The notes: generated from the letters alone by a model not told the origin. 64,000 bases of DNA from Phyllobacterium sp. T1293 (GCF_020731415.2 NZ_CP088273.1:997001-1061000); one strand, 5' to 3'. Positions 38,001-47,065 are shown, numbered from the stretch's first letter. A program made the numbers and translations.

Positions 38001-38203
38001 TCGATGGGGGTAGCGACCGTATTGGCGATGGTTTCGGCATCAGCACCGGGATAGGCGGTGCGGACAACGATGGTTGGTGGTGCGATTTCAGGATATTGGG
38101 CAACGGGAAGCTGAGTATAGGCGATACCGCCGACAATCAGCAGCACAATGGACAGAACCGACGCAAAGATCGGTCTGTCGATGAAAAAATGCGCAAACCT
38201 CAT
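35033..38203 (-). CDS. RND efflux pump, inner-membrane transporter (HAE1/AcrB type)
   Basis: 1056 residues, full length for the hydrophobe/amphiphile efflux family. N-terminal FFIDRPIFASVLSIVLLIVGG, the proton-relay aspartates in GIVVDDAIVVVENVERN, the second conserved region TFVGLLGATWF..., and the relay lysine in IGLAAKNAILIVEFARQ. Works with the adjacent periplasmic adaptor and an outer-membrane channel not encoded here to export drugs and toxic compounds. In Brucella the similar pumps are BepE and BepG; I cannot say which. Overlaps the adaptor gene by 4 bases (ATGA). Confidence 0.95.
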   Translation of the reverse strand: MRFAHFFIDRPIFASVLSIVLLIVGGIAYTQLPVAQYPEIAPPTIVVRTAYPGADAETIANTVATPIEQQINGVEDMLYMSSYSTADGSMALTITFKLGTDLDKAQVLVQNRVAIAVPQLPQDVQRNGITTTKSSPDLMMVVHVLSPDNRYDQLYASNYANTRIRDVLLRLDGVGEVTIFGERQYSMRIWLDPQKLAAYSMTSADVVQALRDQNVQVNGGAIGGPPTSGTNAFQYTVTMQGRFSDARQFRYVIVKTSGDGRLVQLQDVARIELGAKDYVTNSYLDGSPAVALGIFSRPGTNALAAAETIRSTMEELSKDFPPGLKYDIVYDPTEFISESISDVYKTIFEAVILVALVVLVFLQSWRTAIIPIVAIPVSLIGTFAILSAFGFSLNMLTLFGLVLAIGIVVDDAIVVVENVERNLAAGMSPKEASHITMDEVGTAVIAISLVLIAVFAPTAFIPGISGQFYIQFAVTISAATAISALNSLTLSPALAAIVLRPHNHALSNNPAARFGRMLANGFNTGFDKMANGYSWIVRRLVGSWVGIGASLLVFVGLLGATWFMANTIPRGFVPPMDQGYAIVVVQLPDGASLARTDAVIEKASKIIRGVPGVRNAVAFAGFNGATFTNASNSGVVFAPFQPFADRIKNGQTGDSIIRQIYGSLQSIQEAFIIAVPPPPIRGVGNAGGFKMQLLDRDSSDMRRVLGLAYQMMGEANQTPGLTGVYTTFSANSPQYFLEIDRDKAQALNVPIPNIFETLSTNLGTSYVNDFNAFGRVYQVRAQADQQYRLDRTDILALKVRSATGALVPLGTLIEIKDTNGPSLVQRYNMYVSVPLQGNAAPGVSSGSALDKMEALAAKTLPAGTTFQWTELSLQERQTGNTAILIFGLSVVFVFLALAAQYESWVLPLAIILIVPLAVLAALIGVFLRGMDNNILTQIGLVVLIGLAAKNAILIVEFARQHQAEGSSPVEAAIEASRQRLRPILMTAFAFIFGVVPLMIAQGPGAEMRQSLGTAVFSGMLGVTFFGLFLTPVFYVALRSIGRKKAAVETPTEAPAH

Positions 38204-39357
38204 TGGCCTGCCTCCGCGCCCTTAACCTCCGGCGGAAGCTCGACGAGTTCAGGCTTGACCTTGATGCCGGGACGTATGCGCATCAGGCCGTTGACAACAA
38301 TGGTTTCATCACCCTTCAGGCCGCTGCGGATAACCCGGTAGCCGTAAAGTTTCGGTCCGAGGCGAACTGGTTTTGTGGTGACGGTTTCGTCAGCATTGAC
38401 CACATAGACAACGCGTTCATTCTGGTCGGAGCCAACGGCTTCGTCAGGTACGAGCGTGCCCTTATATGTGTTCGAGGCAGCCACTTCGACGCGCCCAAAA
38501 AGGCCGGGTTGAAGAATGAACTTGGGATTGTCGAAGCGCGCACGCACGCGCATTGTTCCTGTGGCGTCATCGAGCCGGTTCTCGGCAAAATCGAGTTTGC
38601 CCTTGAATGGCTGTTCGTTCGAATCGGTCAGCCTGACGGTGACTTCAAGACCGCCACCGCCTTCCTGCAGATTGGCGCCGTTTTCACGGGCTGTCTTCGA
38701 ATAGGACAACAGGTTGCGCTCATCCACGTCGAAGTAGAAATCGATCGGATCAAGCGAAACGATAGATGTCAGGATTGTATTGTTGGCATTGACCAGATTG
38801 CCGACCGAAATGAGCCGGCGGTCAATACGGCCATCCTGCGGGGCGGTGATCTGCGTATAGTTGAGGTTGAGCTGGGCTGCATCCACGGCAGCCTGTGCGC
38901 CAACCACACTCGCCTGACCGGCGAGAAACGCCCGCCGCTGGTCATCCAGCGTCGATACGGACAATGTACCACTTCCGGTCAGCGATTGTGTCCGCTTGAA
39001 CTGTGCTTCCGCATAGGTTTCCGTGGTCTTGGCAACTTCCAGCGCGGATTGTGCCTGAGCCAGCGCGGATATATATGGCCGCTGGTCGATGGTGAAAAGC
39101 GGATCACCCTTTTTGACCAGAGCACCGTCCTTGAAGTGGACAGTATCGAGGTAGCCATCAACACGCGACCGGACAGAAACCTGATCGACGGCTTCAAAGC
39201 GGCCGATGAATTCATCGCTGTCGATGACGTCGCGCACGACAGGTTTTGCTACGGTGACTGTCGGAGGCGGGGGAGCATTTTGCGCCAGCACCGGCAAGGC
39301 GGTCGTGAGCGCAAGTGCAAAGCCGAGGGTGAGTGTAGAAAGAGAGTTCCGTGACAA
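38200..39357 (-). CDS. RND efflux pump, periplasmic adaptor (AcrA type)
   Basis: 385 residues. Signal peptide (LGFALALTTALPVLAQ), lipoyl/barrel-sandwich halves around a helical hairpin (SVRSRVDGYLDTVHFKDGALVKKG and QITAPQDGRIDRRLISVG), and a C-terminal membrane-proximal domain. No lipobox Cys is apparent. The start is a TTG at 39357 with a strong GGAGG 7 bases upstream; no ATG is better placed. First gene of the pump operon. No regulator gene lies within the 660 bases upstream. Confidence 0.93.
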   Translation of the reverse strand: MSRNSLSTLTLGFALALTTALPVLAQNAPPPPTVTVAKPVVRDVIDSDEFIGRFEAVDQVSVRSRVDGYLDTVHFKDGALVKKGDPLFTIDQRPYISALAQAQSALEVAKTTETYAEAQFKRTQSLTGSGTLSVSTLDDQRRAFLAGQASVVGAQAAVDAAQLNLNYTQITAPQDGRIDRRLISVGNLVNANNTILTSIVSLDPIDFYFDVDERNLLSYSKTARENGANLQEGGGGLEVTVRLTDSNEQPFKGKLDFAENRLDDATGTMRVRARFDNPKFILQPGLFGRVEVAASNTYKGTLVPDEAVGSDQNERVVYVVNADETVTTKPVRLGPKLYGYRVIRSGLKGDETIVVNGLMRIRPGIKVKPELVELPPEVKGAEAGQ

Positions 39358-40019
39358 GGGCAGGCCTCCATGACGATCAGACTTCCGTGCCTCGTGAGAT
39401 GCGATTGCCTCTCCGTCCGCGCCGGTGATTCATCTTATGGCTACGAGTCAGATGAGCACTGACCAGAACAGCTGGAACGCTGGTGCCGCAGATAAACAAG
39501 TCAATTTCTCAGATTGTATCGATTTAATACTTAGTCTCGATAGGGACCAGCGCAAGGGCAGTTCCAAAATTCCGTATGGTGTATTTCCAGTATGGCTATC
39601 GATGGTCCCCACGCATCAAGATTTGCACAGTTGCACATGGTTGTCATCAGACAAATATTTCACTTCTTTTTGTGATCATGAAAGCGCCAGACTTGTGTGC
39701 AGGAGTTCAGGCGCACCGGCGCGGATTTTCAAATCGCATAGGGCTGTGCCATTGATTTTTGTACGCAGTGCAAGTAAATGGAGCCACCAATCGGTAAGGG
39801 TGCAATTTCTTCCGCGGCTTTGTGGCATATTCTGTGATATGAATTTTGACACAAATAACGGGCCGAAAAAGAAATAAAGCAATAAAATCAACGTAGATGG
39901 TCAGGGCATGGCTCGCCCCATCTGCACCAGAAGCCACGATGGCAGACAGTTTTTCTCCCGCAATTTGGCTAATAGGCCGGCGACGGCGGGACAAATGTTA
40001 AAAAAGTGAAGGTTTGGAC
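39358..40019. other. Intergenic region between RND operon and tig
   Basis: Divergent promoter region of about 660 bases. A 150-codon frame at 39425-39877 lacks a ribosome binding site, is rich in Ser/Cys and has no recognisable motif; I do not accept it as a gene. No regulator, tRNA or clear hairpin is seen. A TTGACA at about 39845 could belong to a tig promoter, but no good -10 is spaced from it. Confidence 0.5.
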
Positions 40020-41444
40020 ATGCAGGTTACTGAAACGCTCAATGAAGGGCTGAAGCGCGAGATCAAGGTCGTCGTTCCGGCCAAGGATCTGGAAGCAAAG
40101 CTTTCCGAACGCCTCCAAGGTGCCAGCGCCAAGGCGCGCATCAATGGCTTCCGCCCCGGCAAAGTGCCGCTCAATCACCTGCGCAAGATGTACGGCAAGT
40201 CCTTCATGGCTGAAGTCGTCAACGAGATCCTCAGCGATTCCTCGCGCACGATCCTTGCTGACCGCAATGAAAAGTCCGCTACCCAGCCAGAAGTCGCAAT
40301 GACTGAAGACGAGAAGGAAGCAGACAAGGTTCTGAACGGCGAAGCCGATTTCGAATTCACGCTGAACTACGAAGTTCTGCCAGCGATCGAACTCAAGGAC
40401 GCTTCCAAGATCTCCATCACACGCGAAGTCGTTGATGTTACGGATGCGGAAGTTGAAGAGCAGGTCAAGCGCGTTGCAAGCTCTGCCCAGACTTTTGAGC
40501 CCAAGAAGGGCAAGGCCGAAACCGGCGACCGCGTGACCATGGATTATCTCGGCAAGATCGACGGCGAACCGTTCGATGGCGGCGCTGATACCGATGCAAC
40601 GCTGATCCTCGGCTCGGGCCAGTTCATTCCCGGCTTTGAAGATCAGCTCGTTGGCACCAAGGCTGGTGACGAAAAGCAGATCAAGGTGACGTTCCCGGCT
40701 GAATATGGTGCGGCGCATCTGGCAGGCAAGGACGCAACCTTCGACATCACTGTCAAGGAAATCGGCAAGCCCGGCGAACTCGAAATCAACGACGAAACCG
40801 CCAAGAAGCTCGGCATTGAAAGCGCCGATCGTCTGCGTCAGGTTATCCGTGAGCAGATCGAAAGCCAGTACGGCTCATTCACCCGCCAGAAGGTCAAGCG
40901 TCAGATTCTCGATGCGCTCGATGGTGAGTACCAGTTCGAATCGCCAGAACGTCTGATCAACGCCGAGTTCAACAACATCTGGGCACAGATCGGTCAGGAC
41001 CTGCAGCAGGCTGGCAAGACTTTTGAAGACGAAGACACAACGGAAGAAGCAGCGCGCGAAGAATATCGCAAGCTGGCTGAACGCCGTGTTCGTCTTGGTC
41101 TCGTTCTCTCCGAAATCGGCAACAAGGCCGGTATTGAAGTGACAGAAGAAGAATTGCAGCGCGCCGTTTACGATCAGGTTCGTCAGTATCCCGGTCAGGA
41201 ACAGCAGATTTACGAATTCTTCCGCAAGACACCGGAAGCAATCAACAATCTCCGCGCTCCGATTTTTGAAGAAAAGGTTGTCGATCACCTTCTCTCGTCC
41301 ATCAATGTCACCGACAAGAAGGTGACGAAGGAAGAGCTGATGGCTGAAGACGAGTCGGACGAAAAATCAGGTGAAGCCAAGAAGCCTGCCAAGAAGGCAG
41401 CGCCAAAAAAGGCCGCCAAGAAGAAGACCGAAGACGAAGCATAA
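40020..41444 (+). CDS. tig: Trigger factor
   Basis: Ribosome-associated chaperone and peptidyl-prolyl isomerase. 474 residues. N-terminal ribosome-binding domain with the signature [17 protein letters not shown] (about 41-57), FKBP-type isomerase domain (about 160-245, [20 protein letters not shown]), C-terminal helical arms, and a Lys/Ala/Glu-rich tail usual for alphaproteobacteria. ATG 40020 ([11 protein letters not shown]) rather than TTG 40014, with GTGAAGG upstream. Confidence 0.96.
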   Translation: MQVTETLNEGLKREIKVVVPAKDLEAKLSERLQGASAKARINGFRPGKVPLNHLRKMYGKSFMAEVVNEILSDSSRTILADRNEKSATQPEVAMTEDEKEADKVLNGEADFEFTLNYEVLPAIELKDASKISITREVVDVTDAEVEEQVKRVASSAQTFEPKKGKAETGDRVTMDYLGKIDGEPFDGGADTDATLILGSGQFIPGFEDQLVGTKAGDEKQIKVTFPAEYGAAHLAGKDATFDITVKEIGKPGELEINDETAKKLGIESADRLRQVIREQIESQYGSFTRQKVKRQILDALDGEYQFESPERLINAEFNNIWAQIGQDLQQAGKTFEDEDTTEEAAREEYRKLAERRVRLGLVLSEIGNKAGIEVTEEELQRAVYDQVRQYPGQEQQIYEFFRKTPEAINNLRAPIFEEKVVDHLLSSINVTDKKVTKEELMAEDESDEKSGEAKKPAKKAAPKKAAKKKTEDEA

Positions 41445-41463
41445 GCTTCTGATTTATTGAATG

Positions 41464-41490
41464 AAAAGGCCGCTTTTGAGCGGCCTTTTT
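41464..41490 (+). terminator. Terminator after tig
   Basis: AAAAGGCCGC / GCGGCCTTTTT stem with a 6-base loop, 19 bases beyond the tig stop, T-rich after. Confidence 0.9.
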
Positions 41491-41560
41491 GTTATCTGTA
41501 CCCGGTCATGTTCAACAGGGTATGTTGGCACTCCGACTGATTCCAAAGAGATGCCGTGCA

Positions 41561-42205
41561 ATGTCCTTTGCTGCTTTTACGCCGTTCGAGGCGCTTGCCG
41601 AAAAATTGCTACCTCATGCGACCGAGGGTACAACTGATGGGTCCCACGACGTGTCGCATCTCTTGCGGGTCTGGAAAAACGCGTCGGCAATCCATACTGC
41701 GGAGGGCGGCGACAAGGAAATACTGGCTGCGTCGACAATCCTGCATGACTGTGTAGCGGTTGAAAAGAACTCTCCGCTCCGAGCGCAAGCCTCAAAACTG
41801 GCTGCGAAAAAGGCGTCTGACCTTCTCACGGGTATCGGCTGGCAAACTCAGAAGATCGCAGCAGCAGCACATGCTATTGAGGCGCATAGTTTTTCTGCAA
41901 ACATTCCACCACGTACATTGGAGGCGCAAATCCTTCAGGATGCAGACCGGTTGGATGCCATTGGTATGGTTGGTGCTGCGCGGTGCTTCTATATTGCGGG
42001 CAGAATGGGAAGTGGGCTCTATGATCCCGATGATCCAACGGCTGAAAACCGTAGCCTTGATGACAAGAGCTTCGCCATTGATCACTTTGAGACGAAGCTT
42101 TTCAAACTGACTGCTGGATTCAATACTGCAAAAGGCGCGCAGATAGCGCAGGCGCGGCAAGAGCGGTTACGCCGGTTTTTGGATGAGTTTCTCGATGAGA
42201 TATAA
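41561..42205 (+). CDS. HD-domain phosphohydrolase (YedJ-like)
   Basis: 214 residues. HD-superfamily metal site: His in GSHDVSHLLRVWKNA, HD in ILHDCVAVEK and the distal Asp in LQDADRLDAIGMVG. The C-terminal FAIDHFETKLFKL segment with a basic tail is typical of the YedJ-like group of predicted phosphohydrolases. Substrate unknown. Start ATG 41561 by family match (MSFAAFTPFEAL). Ends only 5 bases before the convergent BKACE gene. Confidence 0.85.
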   Translation: MSFAAFTPFEALAEKLLPHATEGTTDGSHDVSHLLRVWKNASAIHTAEGGDKEILAASTILHDCVAVEKNSPLRAQASKLAAKKASDLLTGIGWQTQKIAAAAHAIEAHSFSANIPPRTLEAQILQDADRLDAIGMVGAARCFYIAGRMGSGLYDPDDPTAENRSLDDKSFAIDHFETKLFKLTAGFNTAKGAQIAQARQERLRRFLDEFLDEI

Positions 42206-42210
42206 AATAT

Positions 42211-42927
42211 CTAGCGAGCAAGCAGGCTGAAAGCAGCGCGCAGCAGATCGGCATTATCCTTTGCCATTTGCCCTGAAGGCAGGAGATTGCCGTCTTCCAG
42301 ACCGATGCGGCTGTCAAAACCTCGCGCCATAGCTTCCCTGTAGACCGGCCAGACGCTGGCTTCATCGCCATGCATGAGGATGGGGAGTTTGCTGCCCGCC
42401 GCTTTCAGGACTGCCTGTATGCCCTCTGCAACGCGCAAGCCTTCCTCAACATCCTGTTCGTTGATCTCAATCAGGACACGCAGGCATTTTCCGGCGTTGC
42501 TTAACCTGACAAATCGGTCTGCGTCGTCGACGGACCAGAGACCGGCTTCGACGCCGATACCTTTGCCAAGAGCAAGGGCGATCAAATCCTCTGCATCGTC
42601 TTCGATGAGATTGATCGAGACATAGTCGGGGAGGGTCTTCCACTGGCGGATTGGTGCCTGCCGGGCAATTCCGCCCGGTGCTATGCGCCAATGGGTGGAA
42701 AGGCCGACAGGAATGCCTGGTACGGTTGCACGAATGGCTTGCAATGTATCGGCCACATGATCCGGATCGAGTGTTTCCAATCCGTCCGGGCCGCGTGGAT
42801 GGATGTGTAGTTCACGCGCCCCGGCTGCCACGACAAGCGCCGCATCTCCGGCTATTTCCGATGCCGTAAACGGAACTGCAGGGTGAAATTCCCGCGTCCG
42901 TCCTCCGTTGAGACAGGCTTGTAACAT
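42211..42927 (-). CDS. BKACE-family beta-keto acid cleavage enzyme
   Basis: 238 residues, shorter than most members (about 270-310). The zinc/CoA-binding pattern is present: N-terminal MLQACLNGGRTREFHPAVP, ELHIHPRGPDG with the two metal histidines, and the conserved Glu in VEAGLWSVDDA (family: GxEDN). BKACE enzymes transfer a beta-keto acid's acetyl part to acetyl-CoA; the founding member Kce acts in lysine fermentation. Substrate here unknown. Divergent from nothing: AraC-type gene lies upstream on the same strand. Confidence 0.82.
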   Translation of the reverse strand: MLQACLNGGRTREFHPAVPFTASEIAGDAALVVAAGARELHIHPRGPDGLETLDPDHVADTLQAIRATVPGIPVGLSTHWRIAPGGIARQAPIRQWKTLPDYVSINLIEDDAEDLIALALGKGIGVEAGLWSVDDADRFVRLSNAGKCLRVLIEINEQDVEEGLRVAEGIQAVLKAAGSKLPILMHGDEASVWPVYREAMARGFDSRIGLEDGNLLPSGQMAKDNADLLRAAFSLLAR

Positions 42928-42996
42928 GCTGGTTTCTCCGCTCCTGTGAGTTCATCATAGCGGATTTGCTGCTGACAGCACTGTGTCAGGATATGT

Positions 42997-43830
42997 TCAG
43001 CTATTGATGGGAATCCAGATTTCCATCCCGCCATTACCGGTTCGCGCATCAAATTCCGGACCATAACGCTCAAAATTGGGTGCATCGGCCAGTACATGAT
43101 CGGATTCGGGTATCCATTTACCCCAGATCGTCATGATGGTGCTGCGTATGGTTGAGATATGATCCCGATGCGAGAACACCAGATAGGTCTGGGCCGGTAT
43201 GCGAACCCGCGCAAACTCCGCCGGAATATCCGAAAAGTCTTTTACCTCGGCACCAGCTATATAGTCGAAATTGCTGGCATCATCGCCATTGCAGCAGACA
43301 CCATAGGCGACGTCACCAACCTGACCGTTGATATGGCCGAAATAGGGGCCGAAACGTTGCCATTGTGCCGGGATGGCTGAACTTGTTTCGCAGCTATAGC
43401 GTTCGCCTATGCCTGCGATGAGCATCGGCCTGCCATTTTCGATGCGCGGCTCTTCCAGATTGATAATAAATTGCTGATCCATTTTCATCGGCTCCACCAA
43501 TGGGATGTTTCTGACATGGCGCTGTGCGCGAACCTGTTCGGGGGTGAGCCCGAACTGATCGCGGAACGCACGCGTGAATGCCTCGTGGGAGCTGTATCCG
43601 GCATCAAGCGCGACACTGAGAATATCCGGGGCGCCTTCGCACAGGGATTTCGCTGCTTCCGTTAATCTGCGGCCACGTATATGGCTGCTGACCGAGCGCC
43701 CGGCAAAAATGCCGAAAGCGCGCGACATATGGAAACGCGATAGACCCGCAACGTCAGCAATATCATCGAGTGTTATTTCCTCGGCAAAATGCCCTTCAAC
43801 GTACCAGATCGCTTTCTCAACCGAATTCAT
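42997..43830 (-). CDS. AraC-family regulator with GyrI-like effector domain
   Basis: 277 residues. N-terminal AraC DNA-binding domain (about 1-105, two helix-turn-helix units: ITLDDIADVAGLSRFHMSRAF and DILSVALDAGYSSHEAFTRAF), then a C-terminal GyrI/SOUL-like domain (about 120-277) that binds small effectors in Rob and BmrR relatives. ATG 43830 chosen with GGAGAG upstream; an upstream GTG extends by four residues. Target unknown; the adjacent BKACE gene, 69 bases downstream on the same strand, may be cotranscribed. Confidence 0.88.
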   Translation of the reverse strand: MNSVEKAIWYVEGHFAEEITLDDIADVAGLSRFHMSRAFGIFAGRSVSSHIRGRRLTEAAKSLCEGAPDILSVALDAGYSSHEAFTRAFRDQFGLTPEQVRAQRHVRNIPLVEPMKMDQQFIINLEEPRIENGRPMLIAGIGERYSCETSSAIPAQWQRFGPYFGHINGQVGDVAYGVCCNGDDASNFDYIAGAEVKDFSDIPAEFARVRIPAQTYLVFSHRDHISTIRSTIMTIWGKWIPESDHVLADAPNFERYGPEFDARTGNGGMEIWIPINS

Positions 43831-43921
43831 GAAACTCTCCACATATGCACAGCATTCAACTACACGCCGCCGGGAGAGGGCATTTGATCGCGATTGCGGT
43901 TCGAATGCAATTTTGACGGGG

Positions 43922-44722
43922 CTAAAAAAGTTTCATGCCCTTGAGGCTGGCATGGCCGTTCCTGCCGATAATGATGTGATCATGGACCACGATGCCCATT
44001 TGCGAGCCGATATTGGCAATGGTCTTGGTCATTTCGATATCGGCTTTCGATGGTGTCGGATCGCCGGAGGGGTGATTGTGAACAAGGATGATGGCGCTGG
44101 CTGACAATTGCAGCGCCCGGGTGATGACTTCACGCGGGTAAACGGGCGTATGGTCGATTGTTCCGACCTGTTGCACCTCGTCGGCAATCAGGGTGTTTCT
44201 TTTGTCGAGAAACAGAATACGCAACTGCTCCCGCTGTTCATGCGCCATGGCGGCCGTGCAATAGTCGATCAGTTTGCCCCATGAGCCGAGCACGGTGCGC
44301 TGATTCATATCGCTGCGGATGATGCGGTGCGTGAAGGCAGCAATGAGTTTAAGATCAAAGGCCACCACGGGCCCACAGCCCTTTACCTCCTGCAGCAGAT
44401 GATCTGGCGCACCCAATACCTGAGCCAGACTGCCAAAACGAGCCAGAAGCGCTTTGGCGAGCGGCTTGGTGTCACCTTGCCGTATCGAGCGGTAAAGCAG
44501 CACTTCCAGCATTTCATAGTCAGCCAAGCCCTGATGGCCAACTTTCAGAAAACGCTCCTTCATGCGCTCGCGGTGACCGGTGTAATGAGGCTCGACTGGC
44601 TCATCCGGTTTGCTGGCAAGATTCGACGTGCCAGCGCTTTTTTCAACACCAGGTTGTTTCTGAAGGGTGTTTGGGGAAGGCTCATTGAGGAAGAAAGTCT
44701 TTTGTGGCTCGTCTTCGCTCAT
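43922..44722 (-). CDS. radC: RadC/JAB-domain DNA repair protein
   Basis: 266 residues. Helix-hairpin-helix region ([18 protein letters not shown], about 110-128) and a JAB1/MPN metalloprotease-like domain with the HxHx7SxxD motif intact ([17 protein letters not shown]). Called RadC by family, though the role in repair is unproven. Last gene of a probable sfsA-map-radC operon (13-base gap to map). Confidence 0.9.
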   Translation of the reverse strand: MSEDEPQKTFFLNEPSPNTLQKQPGVEKSAGTSNLASKPDEPVEPHYTGHRERMKERFLKVGHQGLADYEMLEVLLYRSIRQGDTKPLAKALLARFGSLAQVLGAPDHLLQEVKGCGPVVAFDLKLIAAFTHRIIRSDMNQRTVLGSWGKLIDYCTAAMAHEQREQLRILFLDKRNTLIADEVQQVGTIDHTPVYPREVITRALQLSASAIILVHNHPSGDPTPSKADIEMTKTIANIGSQMGIVVHDHIIIGRNGHASLKGMKLF

Positions 44723-44735
44723 GGGCCTCTGCGTT

Positions 44736-45566
44736 CTATTCGAGTTTCAGTCCCGGGGCGAACAGACCTGCCGGTGATACCGTGAAGACTTCGCAGCCGT
44801 CTTTGGTAACGCCGACTGTGTGTTCGTATTGTGCCGTCAGCGAGCGATCACGCGTAACTGCGGTCCAGCCATCGGCGAGCACTTTGACGTGTGGACGGCC
44901 AAGATTGATCATTGGCTCGATGGTGAAGATCATGCCCTCCCGCAATTCGACACCCTCATTGGGTGTGCCGTAGTGCAGGATATTCGGTGCATCATGAAAC
45001 AGCTGGCCAACGCCGTGGCCGCAGAAATCGCGCACAACCGAGCAGCGCTCCGCTTCCGCATAATTCTGGATTGCTGCGCCGATAGCGCCGGTGCGCGCAC
45101 CGGGACGAACGGCTGCAATGCCGCGCATCAGGCTTTCGTGGGTTACTTCCATGAGCCGTTCCGCAGCGCGCTTGATTTCGCCAACCGGGTACATACGGCT
45201 GGAGTCGCCGTGCCAGCCGTCGAGAATATAGGTCACGTCGATATTGACGATATCGCCTTCACGCATTGGCTTGTCATCGGGAATGCCATGGCAGACCACA
45301 TGATTAATCGAGGTGCAGGACGATTTTGTGTAGCCGCGATAGTTCAGCGTTGCGGGCAGGGCACCATGATCGGCACCAAATTCGAAGACGAAGCGATCTA
45401 TGGTATTGGTGGTGACGCCGGGCGCAACGATGCTCGCAAGCTCATCGAGGCAGCGCGCGGTCAGCTGGCAAGCTTTGCGCATGGCCGCAAAACCATCAGC
45501 GCCGTGAAGCCTGATCTGTCCGGTGTTCTTCAGGGGCGCAGTCTGCGCATCGAGATAGGTAACCAT
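44736..45566 (-). CDS. map: Methionine aminopeptidase, type I
   Basis: Removes the initiator methionine from nascent proteins. 276 residues. The five metal ligands are visible: Asp in [19 protein letters not shown] (two), His in [13 protein letters not shown], and Glu in [10 protein letters not shown] and [12 protein letters not shown] 45566 with GGAAAG upstream. Middle gene of a short minus-strand operon with sfsA and radC. Confidence 0.95.
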   Translation of the reverse strand: MVTYLDAQTAPLKNTGQIRLHGADGFAAMRKACQLTARCLDELASIVAPGVTTNTIDRFVFEFGADHGALPATLNYRGYTKSSCTSINHVVCHGIPDDKPMREGDIVNIDVTYILDGWHGDSSRMYPVGEIKRAAERLMEVTHESLMRGIAAVRPGARTGAIGAAIQNYAEAERCSVVRDFCGHGVGQLFHDAPNILHYGTPNEGVELREGMIFTIEPMINLGRPHVKVLADGWTAVTRDRSLTAQYEHTVGVTKDGCEVFTVSPAGLFAPGLKLE

Positions 45567-45584
45567 GGTGCTTTCCGCTTGGCG

Positions 45585-46286
45585 TCAATCAATAATGGGT
45601 ATCGCGCCTGTTGCTGCGATACCCGAAGGTGTGATGTGGCATCTTATTGCGTAAGCTTCAACCCCACGCGCCATTGCACGCTCGAATGCCCTTGCATAAA
45701 CCGGATCAAGATCGCCGCAGATTCTCAAGCGGTCGCAATCGTCGCGCTGGATCACATAGAGCATGACACCACGGTGGCCATTCTCAACCATGTTGCCTAG
45801 CTCGTCCAGATGTTTTGCGCCACGGGCAGTCGGAGAATCGGGAAATTCCGCGAGATTTTCCGTTCGCGAGAAGTGGACGTTCTTCACTTCGACATAGGCT
45901 GCTGCGCGCTCAGGGTCAGTCAGCAGGATGTCGATCCGCGAATTGGCGCCATATCTCTGCTCGCGCTTTAGGTCGCGATATCCGGAGAGGCCGGGCAAAA
46001 GGCCAGCCAAAATAGCTTCCTCGGCGATGCGGTTGGGCAGGCCGGTATTGATGCCAACCAAAGTGCCCTGTGCTTCGACGATTTGCAGCGTGTGCGCATA
46101 TTTGCGTTTCGTATCATCGGACTGGGACAACCAGACACGAATGCCGGGATCGGTGAGCCCGAGCATCGAGCCTGTATTGGGAACGGAGCTGGTGATCGGG
46201 CTGCCGTCGTCCAGAATGATATCGGCGAGAAATCGTTTATAGCGCTGGACCAGTTTGCCGGTGGCGAGGGGCGTGGGGAAAATCAT
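45585..46286 (-). CDS. sfsA: SfsA family DNA/RNA nuclease-like protein
   Basis: 233 residues. SfsA stimulates sugar fermentation genes in Escherichia coli and has a nuclease-like fold. Conserved [38 protein letters not shown] with the nuclease-like Glu/Lys, and [18 protein letters not shown]. Upstream gene of the sfsA-map-radC operon; no clear ribosome binding site beyond a weak GGGC before ATG 46286. Confidence 0.92.
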   Translation of the reverse strand: MIFPTPLATGKLVQRYKRFLADIILDDGSPITSSVPNTGSMLGLTDPGIRVWLSQSDDTKRKYAHTLQIVEAQGTLVGINTGLPNRIAEEAILAGLLPGLSGYRDLKREQRYGANSRIDILLTDPERAAAYVEVKNVHFSRTENLAEFPDSPTARGAKHLDELGNMVENGHRGVMLYVIQRDDCDRLRICGDLDPVYARAFERAMARGVEAYAIRCHITPSGIAATGAIPIID

Positions 46287-46328
46287 GCCCGAGATGTATC
46301 CGAACCGGTGCCCCGGAACAATCTGTAA

Positions 46329-46388
46329 TCAGGACAGGCCTTCAGCCGTCAGGACAGGCGTTACGCCGTCAGGACAGGCTTTGAACTG
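46329..46388. repeat. 20-bp tandem repeat, about three units
   Basis: Units begin at 46329, 46349 and 46369, each starting TCAGGACAGGC; units 1 and 2 also share TT and GCCG. On the minus strand each unit ends CCTGTCCTGA, so the last supplies the stop codon of the candidate small protein at 46369-46491. Confidence 0.75.
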
Positions 46389-46491
46389 TTCGGATCACAT
46401 CTGCGAGGGACATATCTGCTGTCAGCACTGCGGCAATAGCGGCAAGGCCAGCCAGAAAGAATGTCAGCGTTGTTTTCGTTTGTTTGCTCAT
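46369..46491 (-). CDS. Candidate 40-residue membrane protein
   Basis: Short frame starting MSKQTKTTLTFFLAGLAAIA and ending in TVQSLS. Basic N terminus, one hydrophobic helix (residues 8-24) and a short tail: a typical single-pass small membrane protein. AGGAAAAC lies about 9 bases before the ATG at 46491. Upstream of sfsA on the same strand, 82 bases away. I do not recognise a family. The main doubt is chance: 40 codons is short, and the stop comes from the tandem repeat. Confidence 0.4.
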   Translation of the reverse strand: MSKQTKTTLTFFLAGLAAIAAVLTADMSLADVIRTVQSLS

Positions 46492-46601
46492 GATTATGTT
46501 TTCCTGCATGAGCCAAAGAGACAGAAAAAACGTGCCGGGATTGTGGCTCAGTTATGCTCATTCGCAGGCATTGTATCCGCGCTGTGCAAAAGCGCAGGGC
46601 G

Positions 46602-46740
46602 AAAAAAAGCCTGCCTTTTGAGGGGCAGGCAAATTTGCTCTGGGGTGGGAGAATTCGGGTTCGTTTGGAGGTTAAACCGAACCCTACTGCTAAAGATCGG
46701 AATCTCAGCAGTGATTCATGATAGGTCAGGTCAGGAATAC
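46602..46740 (-). ncRNA. Candidate trans-acting small RNA with anti-SD loop
   Basis: On the minus strand: a hairpin CTGCT...AGCAG (46687-46711, with inner AGAT/ATCT), then GGGTTC.../...GAACCC (46657-46684) with the loop AACCUCC, an unpaired UCUCCCACCCC, and a final hairpin GCCTGCC/GGCAGGC (46609-46630) followed by seven T. This three-part layout (folded 5' part, CU-rich seed, strong terminator) is that of Hfq-dependent rhizobial small RNAs. The 5' end is a guess; TTGTCA and TATGAG at about 46750-46780 (minus strand) are a weak promoter candidate. No protein gene on this strand would need the terminator. I cannot assign an Rfam family. Confidence 0.6.
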
Positions 46741-46866
46741 AACCTCATAACTTTCTTTAACAGTCGGTGACAAAGCTTGAACGCCGCGGGCTGTTCTCAT
46801 CGCTTTGAGTGTCTCATCCTGTGTCTTGCCTGCCTAAGGCGGGTGAAACGCATAGGAGGAGACACG

Positions 46867-47046
46867 ATGAACTATAAGTTTCTTGTACCGATTCTAGCGA
46901 TCGCTGCGTTTACGTTGGCAGCTTGTGACAACAAGCAATCAGGGGGTGGCACGACGCCACCTGCGACCACGTCGGAACCTGCAAAACCCGATGCAGCTCC
47001 GGCAACTCCCGCACCGGACCCAGCAAAACCGGCACCTGCAAACTGA
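46867..47046 (+). CDS. Small lipoprotein
   Basis: 59 residues. Signal peptide with lipobox (FTLAAC, Cys at residue 20), then a hydrophilic tail rich in Thr, Pro, Ala and repeats of PAKP/APA. Excellent ribosome binding site, AGGAGG, 8 bases before ATG 46867. Probably anchored in the outer membrane as a small Pro/Ala-rich lipoprotein; no functional family recognised. Confidence 0.75.
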   Translation: MNYKFLVPILAIAAFTLAACDNKQSGGGTTPPATTSEPAKPDAAPATPAPDPAKPAPAN

Positions 47047-47065
47047 TAATACTGACCAAAGACAG

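Noticed and set aside
38203..39354. 383-codon plus-strand frame opposite the efflux adaptor
   Set aside because: Shadow; the minus-strand gene has signal peptide, adaptor motifs and GGAGG.
39425..39877. 150-codon frame between the efflux operon and tig
   Set aside because: Atypical composition, no ribosome binding site, no motif.
42974..42991. CTGACA-N6-TGTCAG dyad after the AraC gene as terminator
   Set aside because: No T-run; short stem, likely chance.
44820..45800. 326-codon plus-strand frame opposite map
   Set aside because: Shadow of map, which has all five metal ligands.
46329..46388. Tandem repeat as a CRISPR fragment
   Set aside because: Units are contiguous 20-mers without spacers.
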